The position numbers and the translations under genes were made by a program. This document shows positions 1 to 12,545 of a stretch of 64,000 nt of DNA, piece after piece. Numbering within the stretch: the stretch's first letter is position 1; each line of letters starts with the position of its first letter. Below the pieces are notes generated by a model, which did not search any database, was not told where the DNA came from, and was given only the letters and a program-made list of their open reading frames with translations. This DNA comes from Chara braunii (taxonomy: Eukaryota; Streptophyta; Charophyceae; Charales; Characeae), in the NCBI GenBank assembly GCA_003427395.1, contig BFEA01000227.1, forward strand, positions 28,961-92,960, in the 5' to 3' direction.

Positions 1-511
1 ATCGACTCCATGATCGGTGGTGTCGAGAAGATCGACTCCATTACGCACCCTACACACCACGCACACATATCAAACGATTTAGGAACTTGTGCTCAAGGAC
101 ACCATCAGGCAGCGCAATGAGGTTCCCGGACTCTAGCATGTTGGCAAACTTGTAATGGCTTGCCCAAGGGCAGGCACTCTCCATCGTCTCCGAATTACCC
201 TCGCACCAATCGTCGAGATGCCGGTTCAAGAACGGGCCGGCAGTCATCCACGGGTCCTCTTGGAAGTCCTCTGTGGTTGTTCCGTCGATCGAAACATGAT
301 CGTCGCAATGCCGCACCGATTTCACATAAGGAGGAAACGGTTCAGCTAAACGCATGTGCGTCTCGGGACGCATGCCCCTGCTTGTCGACGGGCTCGACGA
401 CATTATGCACCCTACACACCGCACACACATATTAAACGACACATACGGACATGTAGACACTCGTAAACGGAGTTGGCACGCGATAACTCCCGTGGCGACG
501 ACAACACCCAC
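1..511 (-). pseudogene. Truncated copy of the unnamed 'DPWM' element gene (5' half only)
   Basis: Read on the minus strand from about 511, this encodes a protein start related to three other copies in the window (29,286-30,434 minus; 42,485-43,417 plus; 49,902-50,805 plus). Shared landmarks are an acidic stretch leading into DPWM, then LxxW, a CPWA-type tryptophan, YKFANMLE, and a LIxxP segment. It breaks off at about position 85. Positions 1-84 repeat the 5' leader that also lies at about 380-440, so two truncated copies may sit head to tail here. I do not recognise a function. The copy matches the minus-strand member at 29.3-30.4 kb best, so it probably belongs to the outer element copy. 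Confidence 0.6.
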
Positions 512-539
512 TCGTCACATTCTGAACTAAATATTCACA

Positions 540-2230
540 AGCTTTCTAAATGCGTCCAAGTAGTATACAAGCACACGGGCTTGCAGCTCCGCCCGATGTG
601 TGAGTGTGACTGCCTTTTTTCCCCTTGATCAGACGACATTTTCCCCCCTCCTAACTCGCACTGAGGCTGTATGCATTTGTGAGCAGAATTATTTATGACA
701 CGTTTAACATCGGGATTCCTGAATACCTAACAAATGATGGCTGTAGAATATGTTGTCGTTGTAGTCAAATTGTTCGGAGTCAAGGCTGAACAAATTGTTC
801 GAGGTTAGATGGGAATCCGGGTCTGATCCAGGGCCACAAGGAAGACAACAGTCAGTCCAAAGGGCGTGTGGAAACGTGAAGTTCGTCGAGATCCGAACTC
901 AAGGGTGGTGCGAGAGAGTCATTGAGAGAGAGACGGGTTCAGCACTGCGAGTTTGGTGAAATCCACTGCGCCGGAGGAGAACCGTGATGTCCTTAGAGGC
1001 TAGACAAAAATTTGAAGTCCGCCGGCATCCGAACTTGCTCAGCTGTCCGGTCTCGCGATGTGTCACTTTCTGGGGGCGGACACAACTCACATTTGGTGGG
1101 CGGCCTCGAAGAACCAGCACGGGGTGCAAGAAAGACAACAGTCAGAACCCGGTGTCGTAGCGCGCGGCCTGGACTCGGTCACGAGCGTCGAACCTGCACG
1201 GCCGTGTCACGCAGGAGCGTTTTTGCGGTCGAACGTAGGTACCACTCCAGCCGTGCGCGCCAGTCATACACCTCGAGGGGTCAAGCGACAGGTCTCGACC
1301 TCCGCGAGAGACAACTTGCCTCTACCTGAGGTGCTGTCACCAACCTTAGGTAGGCGTATCCCTTCTGAGCTACTGACCCACGTACGAAGGCTTTTACTTG
1401 CAATCGCAGAGGTAGGCCAACCGAGGGCGTTTTCTCGATCGCAGTAGCATAGGTATACACGTTGTAGAACACCTAAGACTGACCCGTGTAAATGTCTGAG
1501 ACCGGGGCCTTGGATCTCCCGAACTGGCTTTAGGACTCAAGTCGACTTAAGTGACGAACTGTCGCGCTTACACTGAACAGACCAATAACTCTTTTGGACG
1601 AGGATGATGAATCATACTCATAGGCGAATGATAAATGTGATAGTGGTAAGTGAGTGGTAATAAGGCGATGTGCTATGTGATACTCAATTGTAAGTAACCC
1701 TTCAGTGGGTTGTGGACTAGCACGACGCTTCATATGAGAGAGTCATTCTGAATTAACTATGTATATTACAAATAAGCTCAAGGCTAAAGTTAAGGCAAGG
1801 AGATGTCTTTACATTTACACGTACACAATCAGAAAATTCACAGAGACAAGCATATGTTTCTTAACCTTCCAAATCATTTATCAAAACCAAACACAGACTC
1901 ATGACCTTTTTCAAGACTGTCAAGCGCAAGAATCTCTTGGCCTTTCGAGAATCCTAATCCAGTCAACATAAGAGAAATCTTTAAGGATACCCAAACCAAA
2001 CGTTCAAAGCAACATGTCGATGAGGTGTTTGGGGTTAAAGCCTAGAATGAGAACAAGAATGAGTTTGTTAGAACAAGTTGCAAGGAACTGTTCTTTACGG
2101 TTGTTTACTGACCTACTGTCAGATTGGGGCCTTGAGTACACTCTTTGTGAGTCGTTCAGGAAACGTTTTATCTATTAAAATAATCTATTAAGAAAAGGCG
2201 AGCAGCTAGTCCTAAGCCAATGTCACATTT
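540..2230. other. Non-coding stretch with two 22-nt palindromes
   Basis: No convincing gene. The 22-nt palindrome occurs at 879-900 and 1,015-1,036. The sequence around it (about 870-1,150) resembles 9,300-9,550, including a phrase about a third of a kilobase long that ends in AAAGACAACAGTCAGAACC. It looks like a detached fragment of the non-coding block that begins near 9.1 kb. From 1,150 to 2,230 I see nothing I can name. Confidence 0.5.
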
Positions 2231-2299
2231 GAACAGACACTCAGACCCTAGATCCAACTACCCTTCACAATGAATAAGGAAAAACATGTCAACGATCGC

Positions 2300-2950
2300 A
2301 CGAGAAACAACTGGACGGACACTCCTTGGCCTTCTATCCAGTCGCTTGACAATACTAAACATGAAGTGATTGGACGGGCACTCCTTGGCCCACTTGACAA
2401 TACTAAACATGAAGTGATTGGACGGACACTCCTTGGCCCTCTATCCAATCACCCCTCTCAATGAACAAGAACAAACATGTTAACGAACAAACAATAAGCA
2501 ACTGGACGGACACTCCTTGGCCCACTATCCAGTCACTTGACAGTACTATACATATTATAAGAAATGGACGGGCACTCCTTGACCCTCTATCCAGTTGCGT
2601 AACAGCACGGTACATGAAGTGATCGGACGGGCACTCCTTGGCCCTCTATCCAATCACTTAACAGCACAATACGTGAGGTGGTCGGACGGGCACTCCTTGG
2701 CCCTCTATCCAATCACCTCTCACAAGAACACGAACGAACATGAGAATCGACTAACCAAGAAGCCACTGGACGGGCACTCCTTGGCCCTCTATCCAGCCGC
2801 TTTAACAAAACAATACAAGAACAAACCAGAGCGACTGAGGAGGCACTTCTTGGCCTGCCACCCAATCACTTGAGCAAAACAATACAAGAACCAACAAGAG
2901 CAACTGAGGAGGCACTCCATGGCCTACCACCCAGTTACTTGAACGGAACT
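2300..2950. repeat. Minisatellite, roughly 50-60-bp units
   Basis: About ten degenerate direct repeats built on GGACGGGCACTCCTTGGCCC followed by TCTATCCAATCACTT and a short AT-rich spacer (ACAATACTAAACATGAAGTG type). Unit length varies because the spacer varies. The last units (about 2,830-2,940) have drifted to GAGGCACTTCTTGGCC. Apparent ORFs on both strands are by-products of the repeats. Confidence 0.85.
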
Positions 2951-5430
2951 ATGTTACTGAACACAGAGGGTTGGGATGCAAGAGATCAATGAGATATACA
3001 CACATAAACGAAATCACAATGAAAAGTGCATTTTTCTAGCCATTTAATCATGCATCCAAAATAATCATAGGCTTATGACTTTTCAAAATATCATGAAAAA
3101 CATGCAAGAGGCTCGTGGCCATTCCAATAATCCTAGTCTTTTTCCGCATCAAAACCAATGGGTAGACAACTCAAACCGTTTGTATAAGAGAAAAACGCAT
3201 CGTCGAAGTGCCTGGGTCTAAGCCCACATGAGCAAAGTATTATCAAAAATGATTTTGACAATAGTCAGCGCAGGGAAGGTCGTTTACTGACATGCAAATA
3301 CAACAAAGCACATCACACCACTCTAACACGTCAACCCTCTTTTCATTTTCACACATCTTACCCACAATTTACAAAACCTCACGCAACCAGACATTCCATT
3401 TTCAACTAGTCATTCAGTCTGACCTGACCTTAGCCATTGAGGACTCCTTTTGACTAACTCGGACCTTTCAGACGATGACTCAAAATAGAAATGCCGTTTT
3501 CGTGCGGGGTTGATGCAAAGTGTGGGATCAGGGTGAGTGAGGGGTAAGTAGGTAACCTACTTGCTATCATAAGATAGCAGTTTGCAATCTCGTATGGACT
3601 TCTGACGAGTTCCTCTGGAATAATCTCTCAATCGTGATGTCTGAAAGCCCCCTCAAGTCTGGACGTATTGTAAGAAGAAGTCGCAACCGCAGTTACAATA
3701 GTTGAATCACCTGAAGTCCTTGATGAGGCTCAACCCACGTTCTCTCTTTTCTACCTCACTTCTTCCTTCAAATTAACCCCGCCTCCTCTCATACTTCTCG
3801 CACCGTCCCCCTCTTCCAATCAATGCCTCAACATTCTCTTATTGTACCTTGGCACCATGAGCCCCTATACAATTGTTTCTCAATTGAGATGACTGCGGGC
3901 ACCTTCAAAACTTGGCGTGCCCTGAAATGAAGTCATGGCCTCAGCAGCCGAAGTACTTGAAGTCCTTTATGATGGTCAACTCTCTTCCTTTCTTCTTCTT
4001 CCCTCTTATCCTCCATTCAACTCCTCCTCCTCTCACACTTCATGCAGTCACCTTCCTTGTCAATACCCCAACACTCTCACATTACATCCTAGCTCCCTTA
4101 TGCCAATCACCGGATGCCCTGGTCACACCTCTGCCAATGAACGGTCCCTCAATCAAGTGTCCACCAGTATTTTGTTACCCGTTGTTGTATGCTGGTAATC
4201 AATCAAATCAACACTAATACTCTTGTTTTGTCAACCTGTCTTGCTGTTGTCCCGATCAACCGAGTCCGCTGCTGTGTACACTTAGAAATGATTTGTTGTA
4301 GAGACAACAACCTGAGGCTGAAGCAGCAACAATCAGGCATCCAAGTAGCAGCATCCATCAGCCACAATGGTCCTTCAGCAAATTCAGAGTCTGCAGCATT
4401 GCGAGCAGTATCAACAGCGGCGGCACAAGTTGCAGCCACCAGCAGCTGTGGCTAGAAGTTACAGCAGCATCTGCCTGTAGCGGTATGCTGGCAAAATAAC
4501 AGTGATCAGCAATAATTTTTGCAGCCATCCACAGCCTCCTCTAGCGCTTCCTTCTCTGCGCGATATCCTGGCCAGGACCATGTCTAAATAGAAAAAGGTG
4601 ACGACTTCCAAAACCACAGACTGAGAGGTTTGTTGTTTTCTGAGTCTTGGTGCTGGTATACCTGTTTTCCTACGATGCGCGTTTTCCTGTCACTCGCAAG
4701 TCACCCTCTTCCTTGCGTCACTCACGAGTCACTTGCACGCCTGTCTCCTGATACTACATGAGCCCCTACCCTTTTCCACATGCGCGCACCCGTTGTTTCT
4801 CCTCGTGCTACTCAACCGCGATTACAAAGAGAAACGCCTCCAACTCACTAGGCGATCACAACATAAGCCTAGATTACATCAAGAAGGACGATGCTGCAAT
4901 GAACACGAGTCAGGGCGAGTACCACAAAGATGAGTACGATCACCGGTGCACGTGACTACAACCTTGAGGAAGAACAAAAGCAACTACGAGGGAGACGTAT
5001 ATGACTGCAATCATGAGTTCGGCTCATGCTTTACTGAATGTGAAAAAAGAGAATGAAACTTTGGCTTGAATATGGAAAGATGCACTGCCTTAATGCCCGG
5101 TGAACGCCGTTTTTCCTTCCTCGTCCGCTCACTCGTAGTTTCCTTTTCTCTTACTCTTCCCTCTCTCTTTCATACCTGCACTTCTCCACCATCGCACGTC
5201 CTCATCTCCTAGCTGTCGCGCGTGCTCTGCCTGCTCGCTTCCCTCATCGTTGTCCGCTAGTGTGTCTCTTCTTCCTTGGGTGTCGCTCAGCCCCATCATC
5301 ACCGCGCGCTCCTCCAACACCATCGCCCTCACTCCGTTCCTTTCCCGTCGTTTTCCTCCCTCTTCTTCTACTTCGCACGTGCACAGTAAAGCAGTTTTAC
5401 CGTTTTTTAGTGGTAGGTGCTTTCAATTTC
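2951..5430. other. No gene recognised
   Basis: Short ORFs only, with no recognisable domain. There is a T/C-rich stretch at about 3,740-4,140 with an internal partial repeat (the phrase CTTGAAGTCCTT at 3,955 and a similar phrase at 3,713). I cannot assign a function. Confidence 0.4.
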
Positions 5431-5461
5431 GCTCAGCCTATCGCTGGATTACCACGAGCCC

Positions 5462-5487
5462 AACCGCGGGGTTTGTCACACACGCAC

Positions 5488-5530
<43 letters not shown>

Positions 5531-5860
5531 CACACACACACACTCACACATAGATTCATTCGATTTTGCTTATCCTATTGATGTAAGTAGCTCGAAATCC
5601 GCTGCGCGATTCTCACGCGCGCACACACACACGTGTAGTAGTGTATATTTCCATGTTCTAGGCGTAGATTCATTCGATTTTGCTTATCCTATCGGCCTCG
5701 CGATTGGGTACACACTCACACACACACACACACACATACACATACTAACTCACGCACATTCGCACGCACACACACACACATATAAGTGTGGCAGTGTACA
5801 TCTCCATGTTCTAGGGATACATTCATTCGATTTTGCTTATCCTATCGGATGGAAGTAGCG
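5462..5860. repeat. CA microsatellites interleaved with a repeated TTCGATTTTGCTTATCCTAT phrase
   Basis: Three CA/CACG-rich runs (about 5,480-5,545; 5,620-5,632; 5,712-5,780) alternate with near-identical copies of a roughly 30-bp phrase ending GATTTTGCTTATCCTAT at about 5,549, 5,667 and 5,818. This is a small higher-order repeat of microsatellite plus unique phrase. A 200-aa reading frame across it is just translated repeat. Confidence 0.8.
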
Positions 5861-6149
5861 GGAGGTCCGCAGCGGGGTGGAGTACTTACCTGTCCTCTCT
5901 CCGTCATCGTCGTCGTCGTCGTCGTTCCGCAAGCAACGCGGTTCGACACTAAGTGCAACATACCGTGATCAGGCCATGGGCCACACGGCAGGCACAGGCG
6001 CGCACTCCTGCAAGTCGGCCGGATGACAGGCCAACCACACGACTTCTTCGGCGGAGCGAACAAGCATCCCACTAGCTCTGCCTTCGCAGATGGTAAGCGG
6101 CCTAAGCAGGGCCGGGGCCATCGCCACCATCGGGCCAGGTAAGTTTCTC

Positions 6150-6410
6150 CTCCTCCTCCCTCTTCTTCTCCTTCTTCTTCTTCTTCTTCACCACTTCTAC
6201 TACCACTACTACTACTACTACTACTAGTACTACTACTGCTACTACTACTACTACTACTATGATTACTACTACTACTACTACTACTACTATCTGCGCACGC
6301 CGCCTATCTCCACCTCTGCACGCGCTCGGCTCATGTACGTGTCTCTCCCCCTTTCTTCCCCATCGCCTTCCTTCTTCTTCTTCTTCTTCTTCTTCTTCTT
6401 CTTCTTCTCC
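6150..6410. repeat. TTC and CTA trinucleotide microsatellites
   Basis: A TTC/TCC-rich run at about 6,146-6,190 leads into a nearly pure CTA/ACT run at about 6,195-6,290. A second TTC run lies at about 6,375-6,408. The poly-Ser and poly-Phe reading frames here are translated repeat and not genes. Confidence 0.85.
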
Positions 6411-6827
6411 ATGTGTTCTCCTCTACCGCGTGCTCACCTTCCTCCTGGTCCGCGCGTCGTTGCTTTCGTCTGCTGCGCACCGCTCATCTCCACCTCCCTC
6501 TGCACGCATATCCTCCATCTCTGCCATCGTTCTCCCCCCCCCCCGCTTCGATTCGTCCTCTCGCCGGCGTCGTCGCGCACGGATCCGCGGCTTCGCTCGT
6601 ACATCCTCCACCGTGCCTCCCTGCGCCAAGGTCAGCCCAGCCTGATCGATGTCGGGTCGTGGGTAGATCCCACGCAGCTCCCCTGAAGCTTTTCCCGTTT
6701 GAAATGAATCTGCCTCGAGTTTCGGGCAGATTCAAAGTCGAACGTAAGGCGAAGTAAGAAAAGAAGGACGACGGAAAATCTAAAAGAAAAGGAAAAATTA
6801 AAAGAGAAAACAAAATAAAATCTAACA

Positions 6828-8069
6828 CTACGTAGTGGAACCAGCACTTTTCGGTTGGAAACCTAACTCCCTCAAACAAGTGGTGCCTGTCTGTCAGTAC
6901 AGATCAAAGGTGGGAGTTCTTGTTCAGCAGGATGGGGTAAAGAAAAAAACTCTCGATACAGTCTTAAGGAGACTTGGTCAGCTCCAAGTATCACCGGTAT
7001 TGTCTGGATCAGTGGAGGAAGCATATCTATTAACACTCTGGCAAGCATTAAAATCCATGCCGTCACAGAGACAGGCAGTACTACAGTGGCTGCAATCTCT
7101 TCAGATTACTCCAACGGCCTCTTGGTTGAATAGCAAGGGTATGGACATCCCTGCCACTTGTGAACGTTGTAAGTGGGGATGGGAAACAACCATGCATCTG
7201 TGGCTGTCTTGCCCTATGTCGATGAGAATCTGGGAGTGGTGGAAGGAATTTTGGAAGAGGTTAAGTCAGGAATTTATCTGGAGTGACGAGTTCATATTAT
7301 TCAGTAAACTTCAGACTAAAGGCAGCTTTGGGGCTGGGGTTAACTATGTGGCCTTGTGCTGTAGAGGGATTGTGATGGAGGCTCTGTGGGCCGAGAGGAA
7401 CGCTCGGGTCTTCCAGCAAGAGGAAATAAACCTTCACCAGACAAAGAACAGGATTAAGGAGGCCCTCAGATTGGCTGTCCTGGCGGACTGGAGAAGGAAG
7501 AGTCGTTATTGGTTTTTGAAGACATGGTCCATGACGAATTGTGCAAAAGTCTCATCAGATGGGAAAATAGAATTTCCTACTTGGTTGACTGAGTCGGTTG
7601 TAGCAGGATGACGTTAGTCCCCCGAAACAGGAGTCAGGTGTTGTTGCGTATCAGTTTTCTTCTGGGGAACTTTGTTTGATGTATAGGGCCTGTGATAGTG
7701 AGTTCTTGATGTTTGATCTTCTGTATAGGGACATGTTCTCAGTTAGGCTCATTGGAGCCCCTTTTACATAAGCTTAATAGTTGATTTTGGAAAGCAAGTA
7801 ATTTTGGATGGGACGCTGGACCCGTTTTCCAGCTGTTACATTGACCAGTTTGCTAGCGAAGGGAAGTTCTGCGAGCTTGGCTCGTAAGGGAAACTGGCTG
7901 ATGCTGCCACGATAACTCCGGGTTGAATTGTGAGGTCCCCGGCCTCCTTTTAATGTTTTCCTTGGCAATAAAGGACAGACTTTCCAAAAAAAAAAATAAT
8001 AATAANAANAANAAAANAAAGGAAAAAAAAAAAAAAAAAAAAAACGAAAAGAAAACGGGAAAAAAAAGG
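6828..8069 (+). mobile_element. 5'-truncated LINE insertion (3' end of ORF2, 3' UTR and poly(A))
   Basis: The insertion consists of the last part of a LINE ORF2, a 3' UTR and an A-rich tail from about 7,985 to 8,069 that includes several N positions. Flanks carry a probable target duplication: AAAATCTAACA at 6,817-6,827 and AAAATTCTAACA at 8,070-8,081 (one base different in length). The 3' UTR shares the phrase GGGTTGAATTGTGAGGTCCC (about 7,920-7,940) with the long LINE ending at 62,239, so both belong to one LINE lineage. The boundaries rest on the near-duplicate flanks. Confidence 0.75.
6835..7611 (+). pseudogene. LINE ORF2 C-terminus with zf-RVT zinc-binding domain (5'-truncated)
   Basis: An open frame of 258 codons covers only the C-terminal part of a LINE ORF2 polyprotein. 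The zf-RVT signature is clear: CERC, then about a dozen residues later THLW-type MHLWLSC followed by MRIWEWW. Further on are the conserved ALWAERN segment and the basic ADWRRKSR stretch. The same order occurs at the end of the long LINE ORF2 (59.8-60.4 kb). The endonuclease and reverse transcriptase parts are absent, so this copy cannot move on its own. The apparent start codon is an accident of truncation. Confidence 0.85.
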
Positions 8070-8159
8070 AAAATTCTAACAGCTAACTACCCCGGTACGC
8101 CACTTGTCAGGCACGGGGACTGAAACGAAAGAAACCAAACAACAATCAACCAGCTAACT

Positions 8160-8335
8160 ACTAACTAACTCCCAACCCACTGGCCGCGGGTTCGAATCTC
8201 GGCCCACGCAGTGGGCTGAGAGCGAACGACCTCGGGATCCTGAAAATGACAAAAGAGATAATCCAGCAGCCCGTAGGATTTGAATCTTTAACTTAATACA
8301 TAGAAGCCCAACTTTCTACCTACTGGGCTAACTCT
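8160..8335 (-). other. tRNA-like / SINE-like pol III sequence
   Basis: On the minus strand, an A-box-like TAGCCCAGTAGG (8,319-8,330) is followed by a perfect B-box match GATTCAAATCC (8,276-8,286) at tRNA-like spacing. The ends AGCCC and GGGCT could pair. A second B-box-like GGGTTCGAATCTC lies on the plus strand at about 8,189-8,201. I could not fold a convincing cloverleaf, so a tRNA-derived SINE or a tRNA pseudogene is more likely than a working tRNA gene. Confidence 0.4.
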
Positions 8336-9120
8336 TACCACAGTAAGGTAAGAGGCTGCCCCTCTATAACTAGGAGTTCTAATGGCCCAATTTCTAGGAG
8401 AATTAACCAAGCAGTTTTCGTTTTATTATTATTTATTTGTTTATTTATTTACTTATTTATTTATGTATTTTCAGTCGCCTCGGCCGTTTTGGTCGGGGCC
8501 TTTATTAGTTCTTAACCCCCGTCTTTCGGACACGCGGTAGCATAAACTGCCTAGCCTATTATAGTGTGTGCTCGCCGCCCCTTTTACTCGTGTCGGCGAA
8601 CATATGTCCCAACAACCTTGACCATACGATCGGGGAGTCAAACGTTGTCAGGCTCTGAGCTCGTCCGCATTCTACCCCTAGTTGTATACTAGTGTATCAT
8701 CGGTTAATCCCTTTTGACAGTCAGCCTCTTAATAGTCCCGACAATACGGTCAGAATTTTTTGTTTTTCGCCAGTTCTAACCATGCCGCCAGGCTTTAGGG
8801 GTGTCGGCGTAGTAATCCCTAAGTTTTACACGACCGCAGCTAGTCTCCGCGGACTGGTAACAGACCCCCTCGACCTCCAAGGTCGGGAGGGTTTGTTACT
8901 AATTCTAATTGTTCTAACGCGCGTCATGATAACGTGCGTGTAAGCTAGCCGAATTTACTTACCTATACGCCTCGACCTTAATGGTTGTGGAACCGGTCTC
9001 AGCGTGCTCGGTAAAAGCCTGACAGTTTTTCCATTCACTCCGGCTTCGTCATGGTAGTCGAAACCGCCGTTCTATTCAATGCAAAATCATGGGCTAATAC
9101 CCTTGTAAGGGTATTATGCC
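8336..9120. other. No gene recognised; short TTTA-rich tract
   Basis: A TTTA/TTAT simple repeat lies at about 8,424-8,470. The rest carries no recognisable reading frame or RNA. Confidence 0.4.
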
Positions 9121-9145
9121 GGACACCGGGTCACGGGAAACTGTG

Positions 9146-11223
9146 AAGTTCGCCGGGATCTGAACTTAACGAGTGTGCGAGAATTCATGATGCACCTGGG
9201 CGACCACGGTCAAAAAAGAGGTCCGGTGAAAATGCGAAGGCCAGACGATCATCCACAATTTGCATGCTGTTCTGTTTCGCGATATGCGACGTTTGCCCTT
9301 AGACGCGGAGGAGAACCACGACGTCCTTGGAGGCTAGACAAAGATTATAAGTCCGCCGGCATCCGAACTTGCTCTGCTATCCGGTCTCGCGATGTGTCAC
9401 TTTCTCGGGGCGGACACAGCTCACATTCGGTGGGCGGCCTCGAAGAACCAGCACGGTTTGTGCGCTGTGGCAAAAAGCGAAGTTAGGATCCGGGCGTAGT
9501 TGTCTTCTTGTTCAAATCCACGGGGCGCCAGAAAGACAACAGTCAGAACCCGAGTCATGGCAAACTGCGAAGTTCGCCGGGATCCAAACTTAACGAGTCT
9601 GCGAGAATTCATGATGCACCTGGGCGACCACAGTAAAAAAAGAGGCCCGGTGAAAAGGCGAAGGCCAGACGATCATCCGCAATTTGCATGTTGTTCTGTT
9701 TCGCGTTATGCGACGTTTGCCCTCAGACGCGACTAACGTTCGAAGAACGGATTCGAGCAGGCATGTTCGATGAGTCCTTTCGGGATACGTGAAGTTCGGG
9801 TCCGGGCGGACTTGGCTATTTTTCAGATCCACGGCCCACCGGCCAGGCCACGAACATGTGGTACGTGAGGTGAGATCGTGTAGTCCGGCGGGATCCGAAC
9901 TTCGCGATAGTAAGTTGGAGAGAGAGATAAATGTCTTCAAACTCGCGGACGGGCGCTCTCTTGAAGTCCGGATCCCTGCGGACTTACACGTTTTCGCAAA
10001 TGTGCAGGTTCGACAGAAATTTGGTCTGGGGTTGCACTTCGTATACGGACAACAACACAAGTTCACCCGCATCCGAACCTCACGTGTTGTCCGAACTGGG
10101 CATCGAATCACGGTCGTTGGCCATGTATACCTCCGAACTTAACATGTTGCGAAACCGGACAGCGGAAGAAGTCCGGATTCCGGCGAACTTCAAGTGTTCG
10201 ACCGACCGTCATCGGTCCTCAGATGCACATGAGCAATCGACAGGAGCATCAATGGACAAATAAGAATGCGAAGTTCGCCGGGACCCGAACTTCTTTCGCT
10301 GCCCGATAAGAATGCGAAGTTCGCCGAAATACAGCTGACATTCGGTGGGCGGCCTCGAAGAACCATTACGGTTTCCACGCCGGGGCCGGAAGCGAAGTTT
10401 GGATCCGGGCGAACTTGTGTTCTTGTTGCAATCCGCGGGGTGCCAGAAAGACAACAGCCAGAACCCGCATCATGGGAAAATGCGAATTTCGCCGGGATCC
10501 GAACTTAACGAGCGTGCGAGAATTTACGAGGCACCTAGGAGACCACAGTAAAAAAAGAGGTCCGATCGAAAGGTGAGCCACAAACATGTCGTATGAATGG
10601 TGGGGATGTGAAGTTCGCCGGGATCCGAAATTCGCGAGAGTGCGTGGGCGCATGCTGTCCTGATTCGAGATATGCGATGTTTGCTCTTAGACGCAGCCAA
10701 CGTTCGAAGAACTGATTCGGGCAGGCATGTTCGGTGAATCCGTTTCTGAATACCGTGAAGTTCGGATCCGGGCGGACTTGACTATTTTTCAAATCCAGGG
10801 CGCACCAGGCGAGCCACAAACATGTCGTATGAATGGTGGGGTCGTGAAGTTCGCCGGGATCCGAACTTCGCGAGAGTGCGTGGGACAGAGAGACAACTGT
10901 CCGTCAAGCTCGCAGCCCCTCACTCTCTTGAAGTCCGGATCCCGGCGGACTTCACATTTTAACAAATGTTCTGGTGCGGCTGTGACATGGGGTTGCACCA
11001 CGTATACGAACAACAACACAAGTTCGCTCGCATCCGACGTCTCTTGAACGTCGCGCCTGCGGATTTCGACATGCTTGTGTTGCTGTGCGAATCGACGGGC
11101 GCATCAGAGGGCAGATGAGAATCCGAAGTTCGTCGGGATCCTAAAGTTTTCCGCTGCCCGATTTCTCCAACTCGACATGACAGGGGATATGTGAAAATGC
11201 GTAGCCCGTCGGGATCCGGACTT
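9146..11223. repeat. Dense array of 22-nt palindromes, block A
   Basis: About twenty copies of AAGTTCG-N8-CGAACTT or its close variants. Copy starts read by eye: 9146, 9349, 9480, 9570, 9792, 9881, 9964, 10059, 10169, 10271, 10395, 10485, 10611, 10758, 10847, 10931, 11126 and 11202, with partial copies at about 10316 and 11020. Both readings of the core (CCGGGATC and GATCCCGG) occur. Spacing is irregular, but the succession of flanks repeats: 9,792-10,290 and 10,758-11,147 carry the same series of copies and linkers, and so do units in block B. Confidence 0.85.
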
Positions 11224-11409
11224 CAACAGAATGTGGGACTGGTGAATTGAGTGACAGTTAGAGAGAGGTGGAGGAAGAGATGGAGAGAAATAGAGAGAGA
11301 TCGAGGGACATGAGTGGAAATTTTGGATGACGTTGCCGGCATCTGGACTTCGGCCGCTGAGCGACCTCAACAAAATGCGTGCATCGCATGTGATGGGATG
11401 GGGTGAATG

Positions 11410-11605
11410 GGTTGTGACGGCGACGCGGGTTGTGGTGGCCGAACAAGGTTCATTGCGCAACAAGTTTCGATGACCAACGACGTTCGACGTCCACCGGCGT
11501 TCGATGTCCAACAAGGTTCGACGTCCAACGAGTTTCGATGCCTGGCAGGGTTTGAGGCCGAACAAGGTTCAATGGATGACAAGGTTCGATGTGCAACATG
11601 GCTGT
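11410..11605. repeat. Short direct repeats of (AA)GGTTCGATG / GTTTCGATG type
   Basis: The phrase GGTTCGATG or GTTTCGATG with a CCAAC linker recurs about every 20-30 bases. The matching stretch in block B is 32,275-32,420. No coding function is supported. Confidence 0.6.
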
Positions 11606-11639
11606 GACGATGGTGTCTTTTGTCCTTTCGCTAGTTCTG

Positions 11640-12545
11640 ACCCTGCACATCAGGGAGAGGGATCGTCCTGCACACGTTTCGATCGCGAAAGTAACCAATC
11701 GACTGATCGATTTCCTGCGACCGATGGATGTGTTAGCTGGTCGATCGAAGAGCAATCGAATCGAGACAAGTGAATGGACAAAACACCCGCACAACGCATG
11801 TGTTTTTTCCATTCACTCCTTTCGATCACCGGAAACTCTTCGTTGGACCAGCGAACAGATCGATTGCTCGTTGGCAACCAATCAGTCGATCAAACTTTCA
11901 ATGTCTGGCAATGGATAAACTGAACGTTCGCCTGAGAGCGACCGATCTATCCCTTCCGCGAATGCACATCTGAATCGAACTGATTGATCGACTGCTCGGT
12001 TGGCGGTTGATCGACTTCCACCAAACACTCGATTGCTAAGGAGACCAGTAAGGATCGACAGACTGATCGACTGCTCCGTTGGCGGTCGATCAACTGCTTG
12101 ATCAGTCGATCAAGCAAGCGATCTGCTTATTGGTTGCGCCCGGGGTGCTAGCACGAACTGCCCGTTGTCGAAACGAGCTAAACACAATAGCGGTGATAGT
12201 AATGAGACAGCACACAAACGCACACATACACACACACACGCACATCCCCGCCTTCTCTTTTGATGTTGCGATTGAAAGGAGCGTAACACAAACGCGGTGA
12301 TAACATCGGGACAGCACACACGATCAATCGACCGGTCGCAAGTGATCTGTTTGTCTTTCACGCTTGGTCGATTGATCGCGTGTGCTGTCTCGTCATTCCC
12401 GCCACGTGCTTTGATTAATCATCTAATCACGGGCGATAGCATTGGGACAGCGCAAACGATCAATCGACAGATCACGGGTAATCTGTTGGTGTTCCGCGAT
12501 TGGTTGACTGATCACGTGTGCAGTCTCGACATTTTCACCGCGTCC
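11640..12545. repeat. GATCGATT / GATCAATCG-rich segment with inverted repeats
   Basis: Many overlapping short palindromic words (CGATCGA, GATCAATCGACC, TGATCGACTG). A hairpin-like pair lies around 12,300-12,400, where ACACGATCAATCGACC is followed by GGTCGATTGATCGCGTGTG. The counterpart in block B is 32,620-33,740 and holds longer inverted repeats. Confidence 0.55.

Noticed and set aside
5250-5858. 202-codon ORF with long Thr-His stretches
   Set aside because: It is translated CA microsatellite. The same applies to frames at 12,668-13,350 and 33,821-34,227.
6259-6879. Ser-rich and Arg-rich ORFs on both strands
   Set aside because: They derive from TTC/CTA repeats and C-rich sequence, with no homology signal.
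9146-11223. CRISPR-like array of short palindromic repeats
   Set aside because: Spacers are very uneven, themselves repeated between units, and no cas genes exist; the setting is eukaryotic.
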